Part shown: positions 13,830 through 22,800 of the stretch, one piece after another
Numbering within the stretch: position 1 is the stretch's first letter
Layout: the number at the start of each line of letters is the position of its first letter
Source: Streptomyces narbonensis
GTDB taxonomy: Bacteria > Actinomycetota > Actinomycetes > Streptomycetales > Streptomycetaceae
Assembly: GCF_014649015.1 (NCBI RefSeq)
Contig: NZ_BMSF01000019.1
Location: 1-64,000, forward strand
Length of the DNA stretch: 64,000 nucleotides
Reading direction: 5' to 3'
Position numbers and translations under genes: made by a program
Notes under the pieces: model-generated
What the model saw: the letters and a program-made list of their open reading frames with translations, nothing else
The model's database searches: none
Told to the model about the DNA's origin: nothing

Positions 13830-15323
13830 ATGCCCGAACGCCGTACCGTCGCCCTTGTCACTCTTGGCTGCGCCCGTAACGAGGTGGACTCGGAGGAGCT
13901 CGCAGGCCGCTTGGCAGCGGACGGCTGGGAGCTCGTCGAGAACGCCGAGGAAGCGGACGTAGCCGTCGTCAACACCTGCGGATTCGTCGAAGCCGCCAAG
14001 AAGGACTCCGTCGACGCCCTCCTCGAAGCCAATGATCTGAAGGATCACGGCAAGACCCAGGCCGTCGTGGCCGTCGGCTGCATGGCCGAGCGGTACGGCA
14101 AGGAGCTCGCCGAAGCCCTCCCGGAGGCCGACGGCGTCCTCGGCTTCGACGACTACGCCGACATCTCCAACCGCCTCCAGACCATCCTCAACGGTGGCAG
14201 TGTCGAGGCCCACACCCCGCGTGACCGGCGCAAGCTGCTCCCGCTGTCGCCCGTGGAGCGGCAGGAGGCCGCCGCGGCCGTGGCCCTGCCGGGACACGGC
14301 GACGCCGCCGAGGCCCCCGTCGACGCGCCTGCCGACCTCCCCGAGGGGCTCGCGCCCGCCTCCGGGCCCCGCGCGCCGCTCCGCCGCCGGCTCGACACCA
14401 GCCCCGTCGCCTCGGTGAAGCTCGCCTCCGGCTGCGACCGCCGCTGCTCCTTCTGCGCCATCCCCTCCTTCCGCGGCTCCTTCGTCTCGCGCCGTCCCTC
14501 GGACGTGCTGAACGAGACGCGCTGGCTCGCCGAGCAGGGCGTCAAGGAGGTCATGCTGGTCTCCGAGAACAACACCTCGTACGGCAAGGACCTCGGCGAC
14601 ATCCGGCTCCTGGAGAGCCTGCTGCCCGATCTGGCCGCCGTCGACGGCATCGAGCGCGTCCGCGTCAGTTACCTCCAGCCCGCCGAGATGCGCCCCGGCC
14701 TCATCGACGTCCTGACGTCGACCGACAAGGTCGTGCCGTACTTCGACCTGTCCTTCCAGCACAGCGCCCCGGACGTCCTGCGGGCCATGCGCCGCTTCGG
14801 CGACACCGACCGCTTCCTGGAGCTCCTGGAGACCATCCGGTCCAAGGCCCCGACGGCCGGTGCCCGCTCCAACTTCATCGTCGGCTTCCCCGGCGAGACC
14901 GAGGCGGACTTCGCCGAGCTGGAACGCTTCATCACCCACGCCCGGCTCGACGCCATCGGCGTCTTCGGCTACTCCGACGAGGACGGCACCGAGGCCGCCA
15001 CGTACGAGCACAAGCTCGACCAGGACGTCGTCGACGAGCGTCTCGCCCACCTTTCCCGGCTCGCCGAGGAGCTCACCGCGCAGCGCGCGGAGGAGCGGAT
15101 CGGAGAGACCCTGGAAGTACTCGTCGAGTCCCTGGACGAGGAGGACGGCTGGATCGGCCGCGCCGCCCACCAGGCACCCGAGACCGACGGCCAGGTGGTC
15201 CTCACCACGGCCGACGGTACGAGCCCCGACCTGGCCCCGGGCCGTATGGTCAGGGCGAAGGTCGTCGGCACGGAAGGCGTCGACCTGGTGGCCGAGTGTC
15301 TTATCGAGGAGGCAGGCAGATGA
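13830..15323 (+). CDS. rimO: Ribosomal protein S12 methylthiotransferase RimO
   Basis: 497 aa radical-SAM enzyme that adds a methylthio group to the conserved Asp of ribosomal protein S12. The N-terminal UPF0004 domain has the three cluster cysteines (TLGCARNE, NTCGFVEA, VGCMAERY). The radical-SAM core has the CxxxCxxC motif SGCDRRCSFCAIPS at ~205-215, and a C-terminal TRAM domain ends the protein. An Ala/Pro-rich ~60-residue insert lies between UPF0004 and the SAM core, as I expect for actinobacterial RimO. A second methylthiotransferase (miaB) is also in the window and is clearly distinct. The stop codon overlaps the pgsA start (ATGA), so rimO, pgsA and cinA are probably translationally coupled. 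Confidence 0.95.
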   Translation: MPERRTVALVTLGCARNEVDSEELAGRLAADGWELVENAEEADVAVVNTCGFVEAAKKDSVDALLEANDLKDHGKTQAVVAVGCMAERYGKELAEALPEADGVLGFDDYADISNRLQTILNGGSVEAHTPRDRRKLLPLSPVERQEAAAAVALPGHGDAAEAPVDAPADLPEGLAPASGPRAPLRRRLDTSPVASVKLASGCDRRCSFCAIPSFRGSFVSRRPSDVLNETRWLAEQGVKEVMLVSENNTSYGKDLGDIRLLESLLPDLAAVDGIERVRVSYLQPAEMRPGLIDVLTSTDKVVPYFDLSFQHSAPDVLRAMRRFGDTDRFLELLETIRSKAPTAGARSNFIVGFPGETEADFAELERFITHARLDAIGVFGYSDEDGTEAATYEHKLDQDVVDERLAHLSRLAEELTAQRAEERIGETLEVLVESLDEEDGWIGRAAHQAPETDGQVVLTTADGTSPDLAPGRMVRAKVVGTEGVDLVAECLIEEAGR

Positions 15324-15994
15324 CCGGAGTCCCGGCATCCGCGACGGGCGGGACCGGTAGGCCGGCGCCCCGCGGCAAGCTGGGCGCGGCGGCCGTCAAC
15401 CAGGCCAGCCTGTGGAACATCGCCAACATCCTCACCATGATCCGGCTCGTGCTCGTGCCGGGCTTCGTGATCCTGCTGTTCCAGGACGGCGGGCACGACC
15501 CGGCCTGGCGGGCCTGGGCGTGGGCGGCCTTCGCGGTGGCCATGATCACGGACGTGTTCGACGGGCACCTGGCCCGCACGTACAACCTGGTCACCGACTT
15601 CGGGAAGATCGCCGACCCGATCGCCGACAAGGCGATCATGGCCGCCGGACTCATCAGCCTCTCCCTGCTCGGCGACCTGCCCTGGTGGGTCACCGGGGTC
15701 ATCCTCGCCCGCGAGCTCGGGATCACCCTGATGCGCTTCTGGGTGATCCGGCACGGGGTCATCCCGGCGAGCCGCGGCGGCAAGATCAAGACGCTCGCGC
15801 AGGGCACGGCGGTCGGCATGTACGTGCTCATGCTCACCGGCGCGCTGGCCACCTTGCGCTGGTGGGTGATGGCGCTGGCCGTCGTGCTGACGGTCGTCAC
15901 CGGTCTGGACTACGTGCGGCAGGCCATCGTCCTGCGCCGCGAGGGCCTCGCTCAGGAGCGGGCGGCCGCGCGGTCGGAGGCGGCGACGCGATGA
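15320..15994 (+). CDS. pgsA: CDP-diacylglycerol-glycerol-3-phosphate 3-phosphatidyltransferase
   Basis: About 224 aa integral membrane enzyme that makes phosphatidylglycerol phosphate, the first committed step to phosphatidylglycerol and cardiolipin. The CDP-alcohol phosphotransferase signature D-G-x2-A-R-x8-G-x3-D-x3-D is complete in the stretch starting DVFDGHLART and ending ADPIADK (~residues 80-107), followed by several hydrophobic helices. The start overlaps the rimO stop by four bases, with GAGGAGG upstream, and the stop overlaps the cinA start. Actinobacteria often have more than one pgsA-like gene. This copy, between rimO and cinA, corresponds by position to the pgsA3-type gene beside ftsK and clgR in mycobacteria. 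Confidence 0.93.
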   Translation: MTGVPASATGGTGRPAPRGKLGAAAVNQASLWNIANILTMIRLVLVPGFVILLFQDGGHDPAWRAWAWAAFAVAMITDVFDGHLARTYNLVTDFGKIADPIADKAIMAAGLISLSLLGDLPWWVTGVILARELGITLMRFWVIRHGVIPASRGGKIKTLAQGTAVGMYVLMLTGALATLRWWVMALAVVLTVVTGLDYVRQAIVLRREGLAQERAAARSEAATR

Positions 15995-16512
15995 CCGAGG
16001 CCGCCCGGGTGCTGGCGCTGCTCGCGGAGCGTGGTCACACGCTGGCCGCCGCGGAGTCGCTCACGGGTGGTCTGGTGGCCGCCGAGCTCACCGGCGTACC
16101 GGGAGCCTCGAAGTCCTTCCGGGGGTCGGTCACGGCCTACGCCACGGCCCTCAAGCACGAGCTGCTGGACGTCGACAAGGCCCTCCTCGCGGAGCGCGGC
16201 GCTGTCGATCCGGAGGTCGCGCTGCAGATGGCGGCCGGTGTGCGGGCCCGGCTCGGCGCCGACTGGGGGATCTCCACGACCGGGGTCGCGGGGCCCGAAC
16301 CGCAGGACGGTCAGGCCGTCGGAACCGTCTACGTGGCGGTCGCGGGGCCGGCCGGAGTGTGCGCCGGAGCCGGGAAAGTGGTCTCGTTGAGATTGAACGG
16401 CGACCGCGCGGACATCCGTAGAGAGAGTGTACGGAGCGTGTTGGCACTGCTCCATGAGGAACTCTCGGGAAATGCGCGGGCACAGGATACGGAACACAAC
16501 GGGGGGAATTGA
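15991..16512 (+). CDS. cinA: CinA C-terminal domain protein, nicotinamide-nucleotide amidase
   Basis: 173 aa, only the C-terminal CinA/PncC domain. The N-terminal molybdopterin-binding-like half of full-length CinA is absent, as in many actinobacteria. Family motifs are AAAESLTGGLVA near the N-terminus and WGISTTGVAGP in the middle. Known PncC enzymes deamidate nicotinamide mononucleotide to nicotinic acid mononucleotide, recycling the by-product of NAD-dependent DNA ligase. The start overlaps the pgsA stop (ATGA). It sits in the rimO-pgsA-cinA-clgR run, where its link to DNA repair is indirect. Confidence 0.92.
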   Translation: MTEAARVLALLAERGHTLAAAESLTGGLVAAELTGVPGASKSFRGSVTAYATALKHELLDVDKALLAERGAVDPEVALQMAAGVRARLGADWGISTTGVAGPEPQDGQAVGTVYVAVAGPAGVCAGAGKVVSLRLNGDRADIRRESVRSVLALLHEELSGNARAQDTEHNGGN

Positions 16513-16621
16513 TGTTTGCAGCCCTGAGTGAACACGACATCGCTCCCCGCACGGCCGCAGCGCAAGGCGGTACGGTGGGGCGTGAAGGATGCGGCTACGC
16601 GGTCCGAGGAGGGAGCCACCG

Positions 16622-17005
16622 ATGATTCTGCTCCGTCGCCTGTTGGGTGACGTGCTGCGTCGGCAGCGCCAGCGCCAAGGCCGTACTCTGCGCGAAGTCT
16701 CCTCGTCCGCCCGAGTCTCGCTCGGCTATCTTTCCGAGGTGGAGCGGGGGCAGAAGGAGGCGTCCTCCGAACTGCTCTCCGCGATCTGCGACGCGCTGGA
16801 CGTACGGATGTCCGAGCTCATGCGTGAAGTGAGCGACGAGCTGTCACTGGCCGAACTGGCCGAGTCGGCAGCGGCGAGCGAACCGGTACCGACGCCGGTG
16901 CGCCCGATGCTCAACTCGGTGTCGGTGACGTCGGTGGGCGGTGTGCCCACAGGGCGGGTGACCATCAAGGCGCCCGCGGAAGCGGTCGACGTCGTCGCTG
17001 CCTGA
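16622..17005 (+). CDS. clgR: ClgR-type Xre transcriptional activator of Clp protease genes
   Basis: 127 aa. An Xre helix-turn-helix fills residues ~8-70 (RTLREVSSSARVSLGYLSEVERGQKEAS), which is the hallmark recognition region of ClgR/PopR. In Streptomyces ClgR activates clpP1P2, clpC1 and lon and is itself degraded by Clp. The protein ends in Val-Val-Ala-Ala, consistent with a C-terminal degron of this regulator family; that is inference from the sequence. The position directly after pgsA-cinA matches clgR in mycobacteria and corynebacteria. ATG at 16622 has GGAGGGAGCC upstream. A strong terminator follows the stop. Confidence 0.88.
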   Translation: MILLRRLLGDVLRRQRQRQGRTLREVSSSARVSLGYLSEVERGQKEASSELLSAICDALDVRMSELMREVSDELSLAELAESAAASEPVPTPVRPMLNSVSVTSVGGVPTGRVTIKAPAEAVDVVAA

Positions 17006-17020
17006 ACCGAAGTGGGGCGA

Positions 17021-17064
17021 AGCCCCGGTCGATGCCCCTGCGGGGGCGCCGACCGGGGCTTTTC
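17021..17064 (+). terminator. Terminator after clgR
   Basis: A long imperfect hairpin: AGCCCCGGTCG (17021-17031) pairs with CGACCGGGGCT (17050-17060), with an inner GCCCC/GGGGC stem, followed by TTTTC. It lies 16 bases after the clgR stop and ends the rimO-clgR run. Confidence 0.85.
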
Positions 17065-17139
17065 TCGTTCCCGCTCGACATGCCGGGTTCCGGCGGGGCT
17101 GCCATCGTGGGGGGACGTACGACTGGTTGGAGATCCCGC

Positions 17140-17610
17140 ATGTCTGTCGTGAAGAGCCCGTTGTCCGAGACCGACCTCAAGACGGTCGGCAAGGCGCTCC
17201 AGGGGGCGCTGGTCGATCTGGTCGACCTCGCCCTCGTCGCCAAGCAGGTGCACTGGAACGTCGTCGGGCCGCGGTTCCGCTCCGTCCACCTGCAGCTCGA
17301 CGAGGTCGTCGACGTCGCGCGGCTGCACTCCGACACGGTGGCGGAACGCGCCTCCGCGCTCGGCGTCAACCCGGACGGACGGTCGGCCACCGTGGCCTCC
17401 TCCAGCGCGATCGGGCCGGTCCCGGAGGGGTGGATCAAGGACGGGGACGCGGTCCGGATCCTGGTCGCCGCGCTGGGGGCCGTCATCACCCGGATGCGGG
17501 AGCGGATCGACGCGACCGGTGACCCCGACCCGATCAGCCAGGACATCCTGATCGGGCTGACGGGCGATCTGGAGAAGCACCACTGGATGTTCCAAGCGGA
17601 GAGCGCGTAG
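17140..17610 (+). CDS. dps: Dps family ferritin-like DNA-protecting protein
   Basis: 156 aa, the usual size of a Dps subunit. The ferroxidase signature is present: VAKQVHWNVVGPRF, then SVHLQLDEVVD and LHSDTVAERA, which carry the inter-subunit iron ligands (His, Asp, Glu). Dps forms a 12-mer that oxidises and stores iron and condenses DNA under stress. The N-terminus is short, so this paralogue may rely less on a DNA-binding tail. Streptomyces usually has several Dps proteins; by position this corresponds to the one beside clgR in S. coelicolor (called DpsC, from memory). ATG 17140 has TTGGAG ~9 bases upstream, and the gene has its own promoter region after the clgR terminator. Confidence 0.9.
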   Translation: MSVVKSPLSETDLKTVGKALQGALVDLVDLALVAKQVHWNVVGPRFRSVHLQLDEVVDVARLHSDTVAERASALGVNPDGRSATVASSSAIGPVPEGWIKDGDAVRILVAALGAVITRMRERIDATGDPDPISQDILIGLTGDLEKHHWMFQAESA

Positions 17611-17639
17611 GGCGGGATGGCCGTACGTGTGGCGTGTGC

Positions 17640-17693
17640 GGTGACTGCTGAGTGGGCGGTGACCGCTGAGCGTGCGGTGACTGCTGTGTGGGC
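17640..17693. repeat. Three imperfect 18-bp tandem repeats
   Basis: Units at 17640-17657, 17658-17675 and 17676-17693 share GGTGA(C/T)(T/C)GCTG with changes at a few positions. They fill the gap after dps. No function is evident. Confidence 0.6.
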
Positions 17694-17784
17694 GGTGGGC
17701 TCGGCGGTGTGCGCCGGGTCTGCCTCCCGTGCGCCCTCCCGCTGGGTGATCCTGTCGGTCTAGCGTCGACCGCGGGAGGCGGCC

Positions 17785-18060
17785 ATGGTACGGCGACGTG
17801 TTCCGCCGGCGACGCTCGCGCTGGTCGCGGTCGGGCTGGTGGCCGGGGGGCTCTGGTGGTGGTCGGTGCTGCGCCTGCTCCTCGTGCCGGGAGAGGCCGG
17901 GATCGTCGAGGGGGCGGTGGCCGCGGGCGGCTGGGGACTGAGCCTGCTGCCCGTGCACGTGGCTGCCTCTGCGCGACGGCCGGGTGGCGGTAGGCCGGGT
18001 TCTCCCGTCACCAGGGCATCGCGACGCCGCCGTTGGGGCGCAGGATCTGGCCCGTCGTGA
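17785..18060 (+). CDS. Small hydrophobic protein, possible membrane protein
   Basis: 91 aa, not recognised. ATG at 17785 has GGGAGG seven bases upstream. Residues ~9-33 and ~38-60 are hydrophobic and could form two membrane helices (LALVAVGLVAGGLWWW and a later Val/Ala/Gly-rich run); the C-terminus is Arg/Gly-rich. The last ~50 bases overlap the 3' end of the convergent SDR gene, so the C-terminal part may be non-native. The ribosome binding site and the hydrophobic pattern support a real gene, but it could be chance in high-GC sequence. Confidence 0.45.
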   Translation: MVRRRVPPATLALVAVGLVAGGLWWWSVLRLLLVPGEAGIVEGAVAAGGWGLSLLPVHVAASARRPGGGRPGSPVTRASRRRRWGAGSGPS

Positions 18061-18772
18061 ACGAGGAGGCGTCGGAGGCGAGATGGAGGACCGCGTGTGC
18101 GATGTCCTCCGGCTCGCCGACCCGGCCGAGCGGTGAGTGACGGACCATCGCGGCCTCCGCCTGCTGCTGGGCGGCCGGTTCGTGGCGGTCCGTCATGGGG
18201 GTACGGATCCAGCCCGGTGCGACCGCGTTGACCCGGATCCCGTGCGGGCCGGCCTCCACCGCCAGGGTCTTCGTGAGCTGGACGACGGCGGCCTTGGTGA
18301 CGCTGTAGCAGAGCAGTCCCGGGCTCGCGGTGTCCATCGCGCCCGAGGCCATCGTGACGATCGAGCCGGCGGTGCCGGAGGCGATCATCGAGCGGGCCGC
18401 TTCCTGGCAGGCGTACAGGACTCCCTTGAAGTTCACCGCGAGGACGCGGTCGAGGTCCTCGTCGCGGGTCTCCAGGACGGTGCTCGTGTGCATGATCCCG
18501 GCGACGGCCGCCATGACGTGGAGCGGGCCGGCGGAGCGGACGGCGGCGGCCAGCGCGGCCCGGTCGGTGACGTCCAGGGGATGGCTGTGCGCGGCGCCTC
18601 CCTCACTGGTGACGAGCGCCGAAGTCTCCTTGAGGCCGTGCTCGTCGCGGTCGGCGCAGTGCACGACGGCGCCCGCCCGGGCGAGGAGCAGCGCGGTGGC
18701 GCGGCCGATGCCGCTCGCGGCGCCGGTGACGAACGTGGTCCGGCCGGTGAGGTCGTACGCCTTGAGGGTCAT
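18008..18772 (-). CDS. Short-chain dehydrogenase/reductase
   Basis: 254 aa classical SDR. The NAD(P)-binding TGAASGIGRA motif is near residue 15, the NAG-type strand reads AAVAGIM, and the catalytic set is Ser plus Y-x3-K (CYSVTKAAV). The C-terminal GQILRPNGGVAMPW is like many 3-ketoacyl-ACP reductase relatives. The substrate cannot be told from sequence. It begins 33 bases after the nei stop on the same strand, so co-transcription with nei is likely. The first ATG after the nei stop (18772) is used, although its ribosome binding site is weak. Confidence 0.88.
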   Translation of the reverse strand: MTLKAYDLTGRTTFVTGAASGIGRATALLLARAGAVVHCADRDEHGLKETSALVTSEGGAAHSHPLDVTDRAALAAAVRSAGPLHVMAAVAGIMHTSTVLETRDEDLDRVLAVNFKGVLYACQEAARSMIASGTAGSIVTMASGAMDTASPGLLCYSVTKAAVVQLTKTLAVEAGPHGIRVNAVAPGWIRTPMTDRHEPAAQQQAEAAMVRHSPLGRVGEPEDIAHAVLHLASDASSFTTGQILRPNGGVAMPW

Positions 18773-18804
18773 GTCCGGACCGTACGACTGAATCTGACGG
18801 ATCG

Positions 18805-19593
18805 TCAATTGGCGGGACCCTGTTGGCAGCCCGGGCACCAGTACGTGATCCGCTCGCCGAGCTCCGCCTTCCGGATCCGGGTGCCGCAGCGCAGACAGGG
18901 CTGTCCCCCGCGGCCGTAGACATGGAGCGGGGTGCCGGGGCGGCGCGTCGTGGTGGTGCGCCGGTCCGGTCGGTCCTTGTTCGCCTCCAGGAGGCGGTGG
19001 GCGGTGGCCACCAGACGGTCCGGGACGTCGGGGGCGAGCTCGCCGACCGGGAGCCAGGGGGTCACGGCGGCCAGGAAGGCCAGCTCCGACTTGTACACGT
19101 TGCCGATGCCGGCCAGGTTGCGCTGGTCGAGCAGGGCCTCGCCGAGCGGGCGGTCCGGTGCGGCCCGCAGTCGGCGCACGGCCTCCTCGGGGTCCCAGTC
19201 GGGGCCGAGCAGGTCCGGTCCGAGATGGCCGACCGCGCCCGCCTCGTCCGCGGTGCGGATCAGTTCCAGGACCGGGAGCCGGTAGCCGTACGCGGTGGAC
19301 TCGGTGTTTCCGAGGATCGCCCGGATCTGGTGGTCGGGGCCTCCGCGCGGGCGCTGCCCGGTGGCGTACACCCGCCAGGCGCCGTCCATCCGCAGATGCG
19401 AGTGGACCGTGAGCCCGCCCTCGATGCGGGCGAGGAGGTGCTTTCCTCGTGGGGTGACGTCGAGGAGCGTGCGGCCGGTGAGGTCGGCGGTCGCGAACCG
19501 GGGCACGCGCAGGTCGGAGCGGGTCAGGACCCGCCCGGCCAGCGCGGAGTGCAGGCGGTGGGCGGCCTGCCAGATCGTGTCTCCTTCGGGCAC
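18805..19593 (-). CDS. nei: Endonuclease VIII-like DNA glycosylase (Fpg/Nei family)
   Basis: 262 aa. The mature N-terminus Pro-Glu-Gly-Asp (after Met) carries the catalytic Pro and Glu of the Fpg/Nei family. RGKHLLARI holds the conserved Lys of the beta-hairpin, RNLAGIGNVYKSE is the helix-two-turn-helix, and the C-terminus has a four-Cys zinc finger (PCLRCG ... YWCPGCQ). These enzymes excise oxidised pyrimidines and nick the abasic site. The lhr helicase gene lies upstream on the same strand, so two repair genes are neighbours. Nei type is favoured over Fpg by MPEGDT rather than MPELPE at the start. Confidence 0.93.
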   Translation of the reverse strand: MPEGDTIWQAAHRLHSALAGRVLTRSDLRVPRFATADLTGRTLLDVTPRGKHLLARIEGGLTVHSHLRMDGAWRVYATGQRPRGGPDHQIRAILGNTESTAYGYRLPVLELIRTADEAGAVGHLGPDLLGPDWDPEEAVRRLRAAPDRPLGEALLDQRNLAGIGNVYKSELAFLAAVTPWLPVGELAPDVPDRLVATAHRLLEANKDRPDRRTTTTRRPGTPLHVYGRGGQPCLRCGTRIRKAELGERITYWCPGCQQGPAN

Positions 19594-19640
19594 GGTTCCA
19601 TGATGCCGGGTGGCTGGGGCCGGTGGGCGGGGCTGGGCGG

Positions 19641-19723
19641 GCGCGACGGGAGGGCAGGGGCTGGGCCGGCCTGGGCTGGGCTGGCGCGACGGGAGGGCAG
19701 GGGCTGGGCCGGCCTGGGCTGGG
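19641..19723. repeat. Tandem 43-bp direct repeat, two copies
   Basis: A 40-base block at 19641-19680 is repeated without change at 19684-19723, giving a 43-bp period. Each copy starts GCGCGACGGGAGGGCAGGGG. It lies in the gap between lhr and nei; the flanks are also G-rich (GGTGGGTGGG). It would be G-quadruplex prone on the plus strand. Confidence 0.85.
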
Positions 19724-19803
19724 ACCTCGGTGGGTCGGTGGGTGGGTGGTGTCCGGTGGTGCCCGGGGGTGGGCGGTGTCCCGGGTCGGCGGGGCTTTGC
19801 GGC

Positions 19804-22800
19804 TCAGGCGCGGAGGCGGAGGCCTCTCGGGGTGGCCACGAATCCCGCTGCCTCCAGGGGGCGGGCCAGGGGGGAGGTCAGGGCCGTGGCGCCGTTGATC
19901 CGCTCCACCGTGACCGTGCCCAGCGAGCCCGCCCGCGCCGAGGCGGCCAGGGCCTCGGCCGCCGCCGTCAGGGCGGGATCGTCCGGCTCGGTCGGCCAGG
20001 AAAGCAGCGATTTGCCGCCCCGCTCCATGTAGAGCGTGAGCTCGCCGTCGACGAGCACCACCATCGAGCCGGCCTTGCGACCGGGCTTGTGACCGGCGTC
20101 GGTCGGCGGCTCGGGCCAGGACAGGGCCGCCCCGTACGCGTTCGCCGGGTCGGCCGCGGCCAGGACCAGCGCGCGTGGGCCGGCCGCCGCCTCCGCGCCC
20201 CGGTCGCGGGCCGTCGCCGCCGCCCGCAGCCGGTCCACGGCCCCGTCCATCGCGAACTGGGCCGCGCCCAGGCCCTCGACCACATAACCCCGTCTGGCCT
20301 GTCCGCTGTCCTCGAAGGCGGACAGGATGCGGTACGTCGCCGAGAAACCGCCCTCCACGCCCTCGGCGGCCACCGCGCCCCGGGTGACCACGCCGTGCCG
20401 GTCCAGGAGGGTACGGGCGAGGGCGTGCGCCCTGTGGGTCGGCTCCGGCTCGGGCGGTGGCAGCAGCGCCCAGCGGCCGGAGACCGTCGGCGGGCCCGTA
20501 CGCGAGGCCGGGCGGGCGGCGGCGCCCAGCGTGCCGTACCGGCCGCGCGGCACCGTCCGGCGCGCGCGGTGGGCGGTCGCCCCGGCCGTCCGGCCGGAAC
20601 CGAGGAGCGAGCGCAGCGGAGCGAGGGTGTCGTTGGTGAGCCGGCCCGACCAGGCCAGGTCCCAGAGCGCGTCCGCAAGCTGCGGATCGGTCGCGTCCGG
20701 GTGGGTCGTGGCCCGCACCTGGTCGGCGATCTGCCGGAAGAACAGCCCGTACCCGCCGGAGAGGATGGAGAGCACCGACTCGTGCAGCGCGGACAGCTCC
20801 AGCGGGTGCGGCGGCGGGAGGAGCAGCGGGGCCGCGTCCGCGAGGTAGAGCGAGACCCAGCCGTCCTTGCCGGGCAGCGAACCGGCACCGGCCCAGACCA
20901 CTTCGCCCGTGGTGGTCAGCTCGTCGAGCAGCGCGGGGGAGTAGTCCCGCACGCGGGACGGCAGGATCAGCTTCTCCAGTGCGGAGGCGGGCACCGGCGC
21001 GCCCTGGAGCTGCTCGATCGCGCGGGCGAGGCCGTCGATGCCCCGCAGGCTGCTGCCGCCGAGGTGCTGCCACTGGGGCAGGAAGGTGGCGAGCGCCGCC
21101 GGGGGCACCGGCTCCAGCTCGTGGCGCAGGGCCGCGAGGGACCGGCGGCGCAGCCGGCGCAGCACGGCGGCGTCGCACCATTCCTGGCCGATGCCGGAGG
21201 GATGGAACTCGCCCTGGACGACCCGGCCGGCGGCTGCGAGTCGCTGGAGCGCACCGTCCGTGACGGCGGCGCCGAGCCCGAAGCGGGCGGCGGCCTGCGA
21301 GGAGGTGAACGGGCCGTGCGTCCGCGCGAAACGGGCGAGGAGGTCACCCAGCGGGTCCTTCACGGGCTCGGTGAAGGCCTCGGGCACACCGACCGGCAGG
21401 GCCGTGCCCAGGGCGTCACGGAGCCGTCCGGCGTCCTCGACAGCCGCCCAGTGGTCGGTGCCCCCGATCCTGACCCGGATCGCGCGCCGGGCCCGGGCCA
21501 GGTCGGGCGCCCAGCCCTCCTCCGCGCCGCGCTCGCCGAGCTCGGCGTCGGTGAGCGGGCCGAGGACCCGCAGAAGATCGGCCACGCCCTCCACGTCCTT
21601 GATCCGCCGGTCCTCCGTCAGCCACTGGAGCTCCTGCTCCAGCTCCGTGAGGACCTCCGGGTCGAGGAGCTCGCGCAGCTCGGCCTGGCCGAGGAGCTCC
21701 GCGAGGAGCCGGGAGTCGAGGGAGAGCGCGGCCGCCCGGCGCTCGGCGAGCGGTGAGTCGCCCTCGTACAGGAACTGCGCCACGTAGCCGAAGAGGAGCG
21801 AGCGGGCGAAGGGGGACGGCTCGGGGGTGGTGACCTCGACGAGCCGGACCCGGCGGGCCTCGATGTCGCCCATCAGCTCGGTCAGACCGGGGACGTCGAA
21901 GACGTCCTGGAGGCACTCGCGGACGGCCTCCAGGACGATCGGGAAGGAGCCGAACTCGCTCGCCACCTGGAGGAGCTGGGCCGCGCGCTGCCGCTGCTGC
22001 CAGAGCGGCGTGCGCTTGCCCGGGTTCCGCTTGGGCAGCAGCAGGGCGCGCGCGGCGCACTCGCGGAACCGGGAGGCGAACAGCGCGGAGCCGCCCACCT
22101 GGTCGGTGACGATCTGCCCGATCTCGCCCTTGTCGAAGAGGGCGTCGGCCGCGCCGACCGGCGCCTTGTCGGCGTCGTACGTGGTGTCCAGGTGCCGGCC
22201 GGGGTCCACCGGCTCGTGGTCGAGGAGGTCGAGACCCATGTCCAGACCCATCAGGTCGGCGTCCGGCAGGCGCAGCACGATGCCGTCGTCCGCATGCATC
22301 ACCTGCGCGTCCATGCCGTACCGCTCGGCGAGCCGCGCGCCGAGCGCCAGCGCCCACGGCGCGTGCACCTGCGCGCCGAACGGGGAGTGGATGACGACCC
22401 GCCAGTCCCCGAGCTCGTCCCGGAACCGCTCGACCAGGATCGTCCGGTCGTCGGGCACATGGCCGCAGGCCTCGCGCTGCTCGGAGACGTACGCGAGGAC
22501 GTTGTCCGCGGCCCAGGCGTCCAGGCCCGCGGCGATCAGCCGCAGCCGTGCGTCCTCCGGTCCGAGGGCGCCGAGCTCCCGGAGGAAGGCTCCCACCGCG
22601 CGGCCCAGTTCGAGCGGTCGGCCCAGCTGGTCGCCCTTCCAGAACGGCAGCCGGCCCGGCACGCCGGGTGCGGGTGAGACCAGCACCCGGTCCCGGGTGA
22701 TGTCCTCGATCCGCCAGGACGTGGTGCCCAGCGTGAAGACGTCGCCGATCCGGGACTCGTACACCATCTCCTCGTCGAGCTCGCCGACGCGGCCGCCGCC

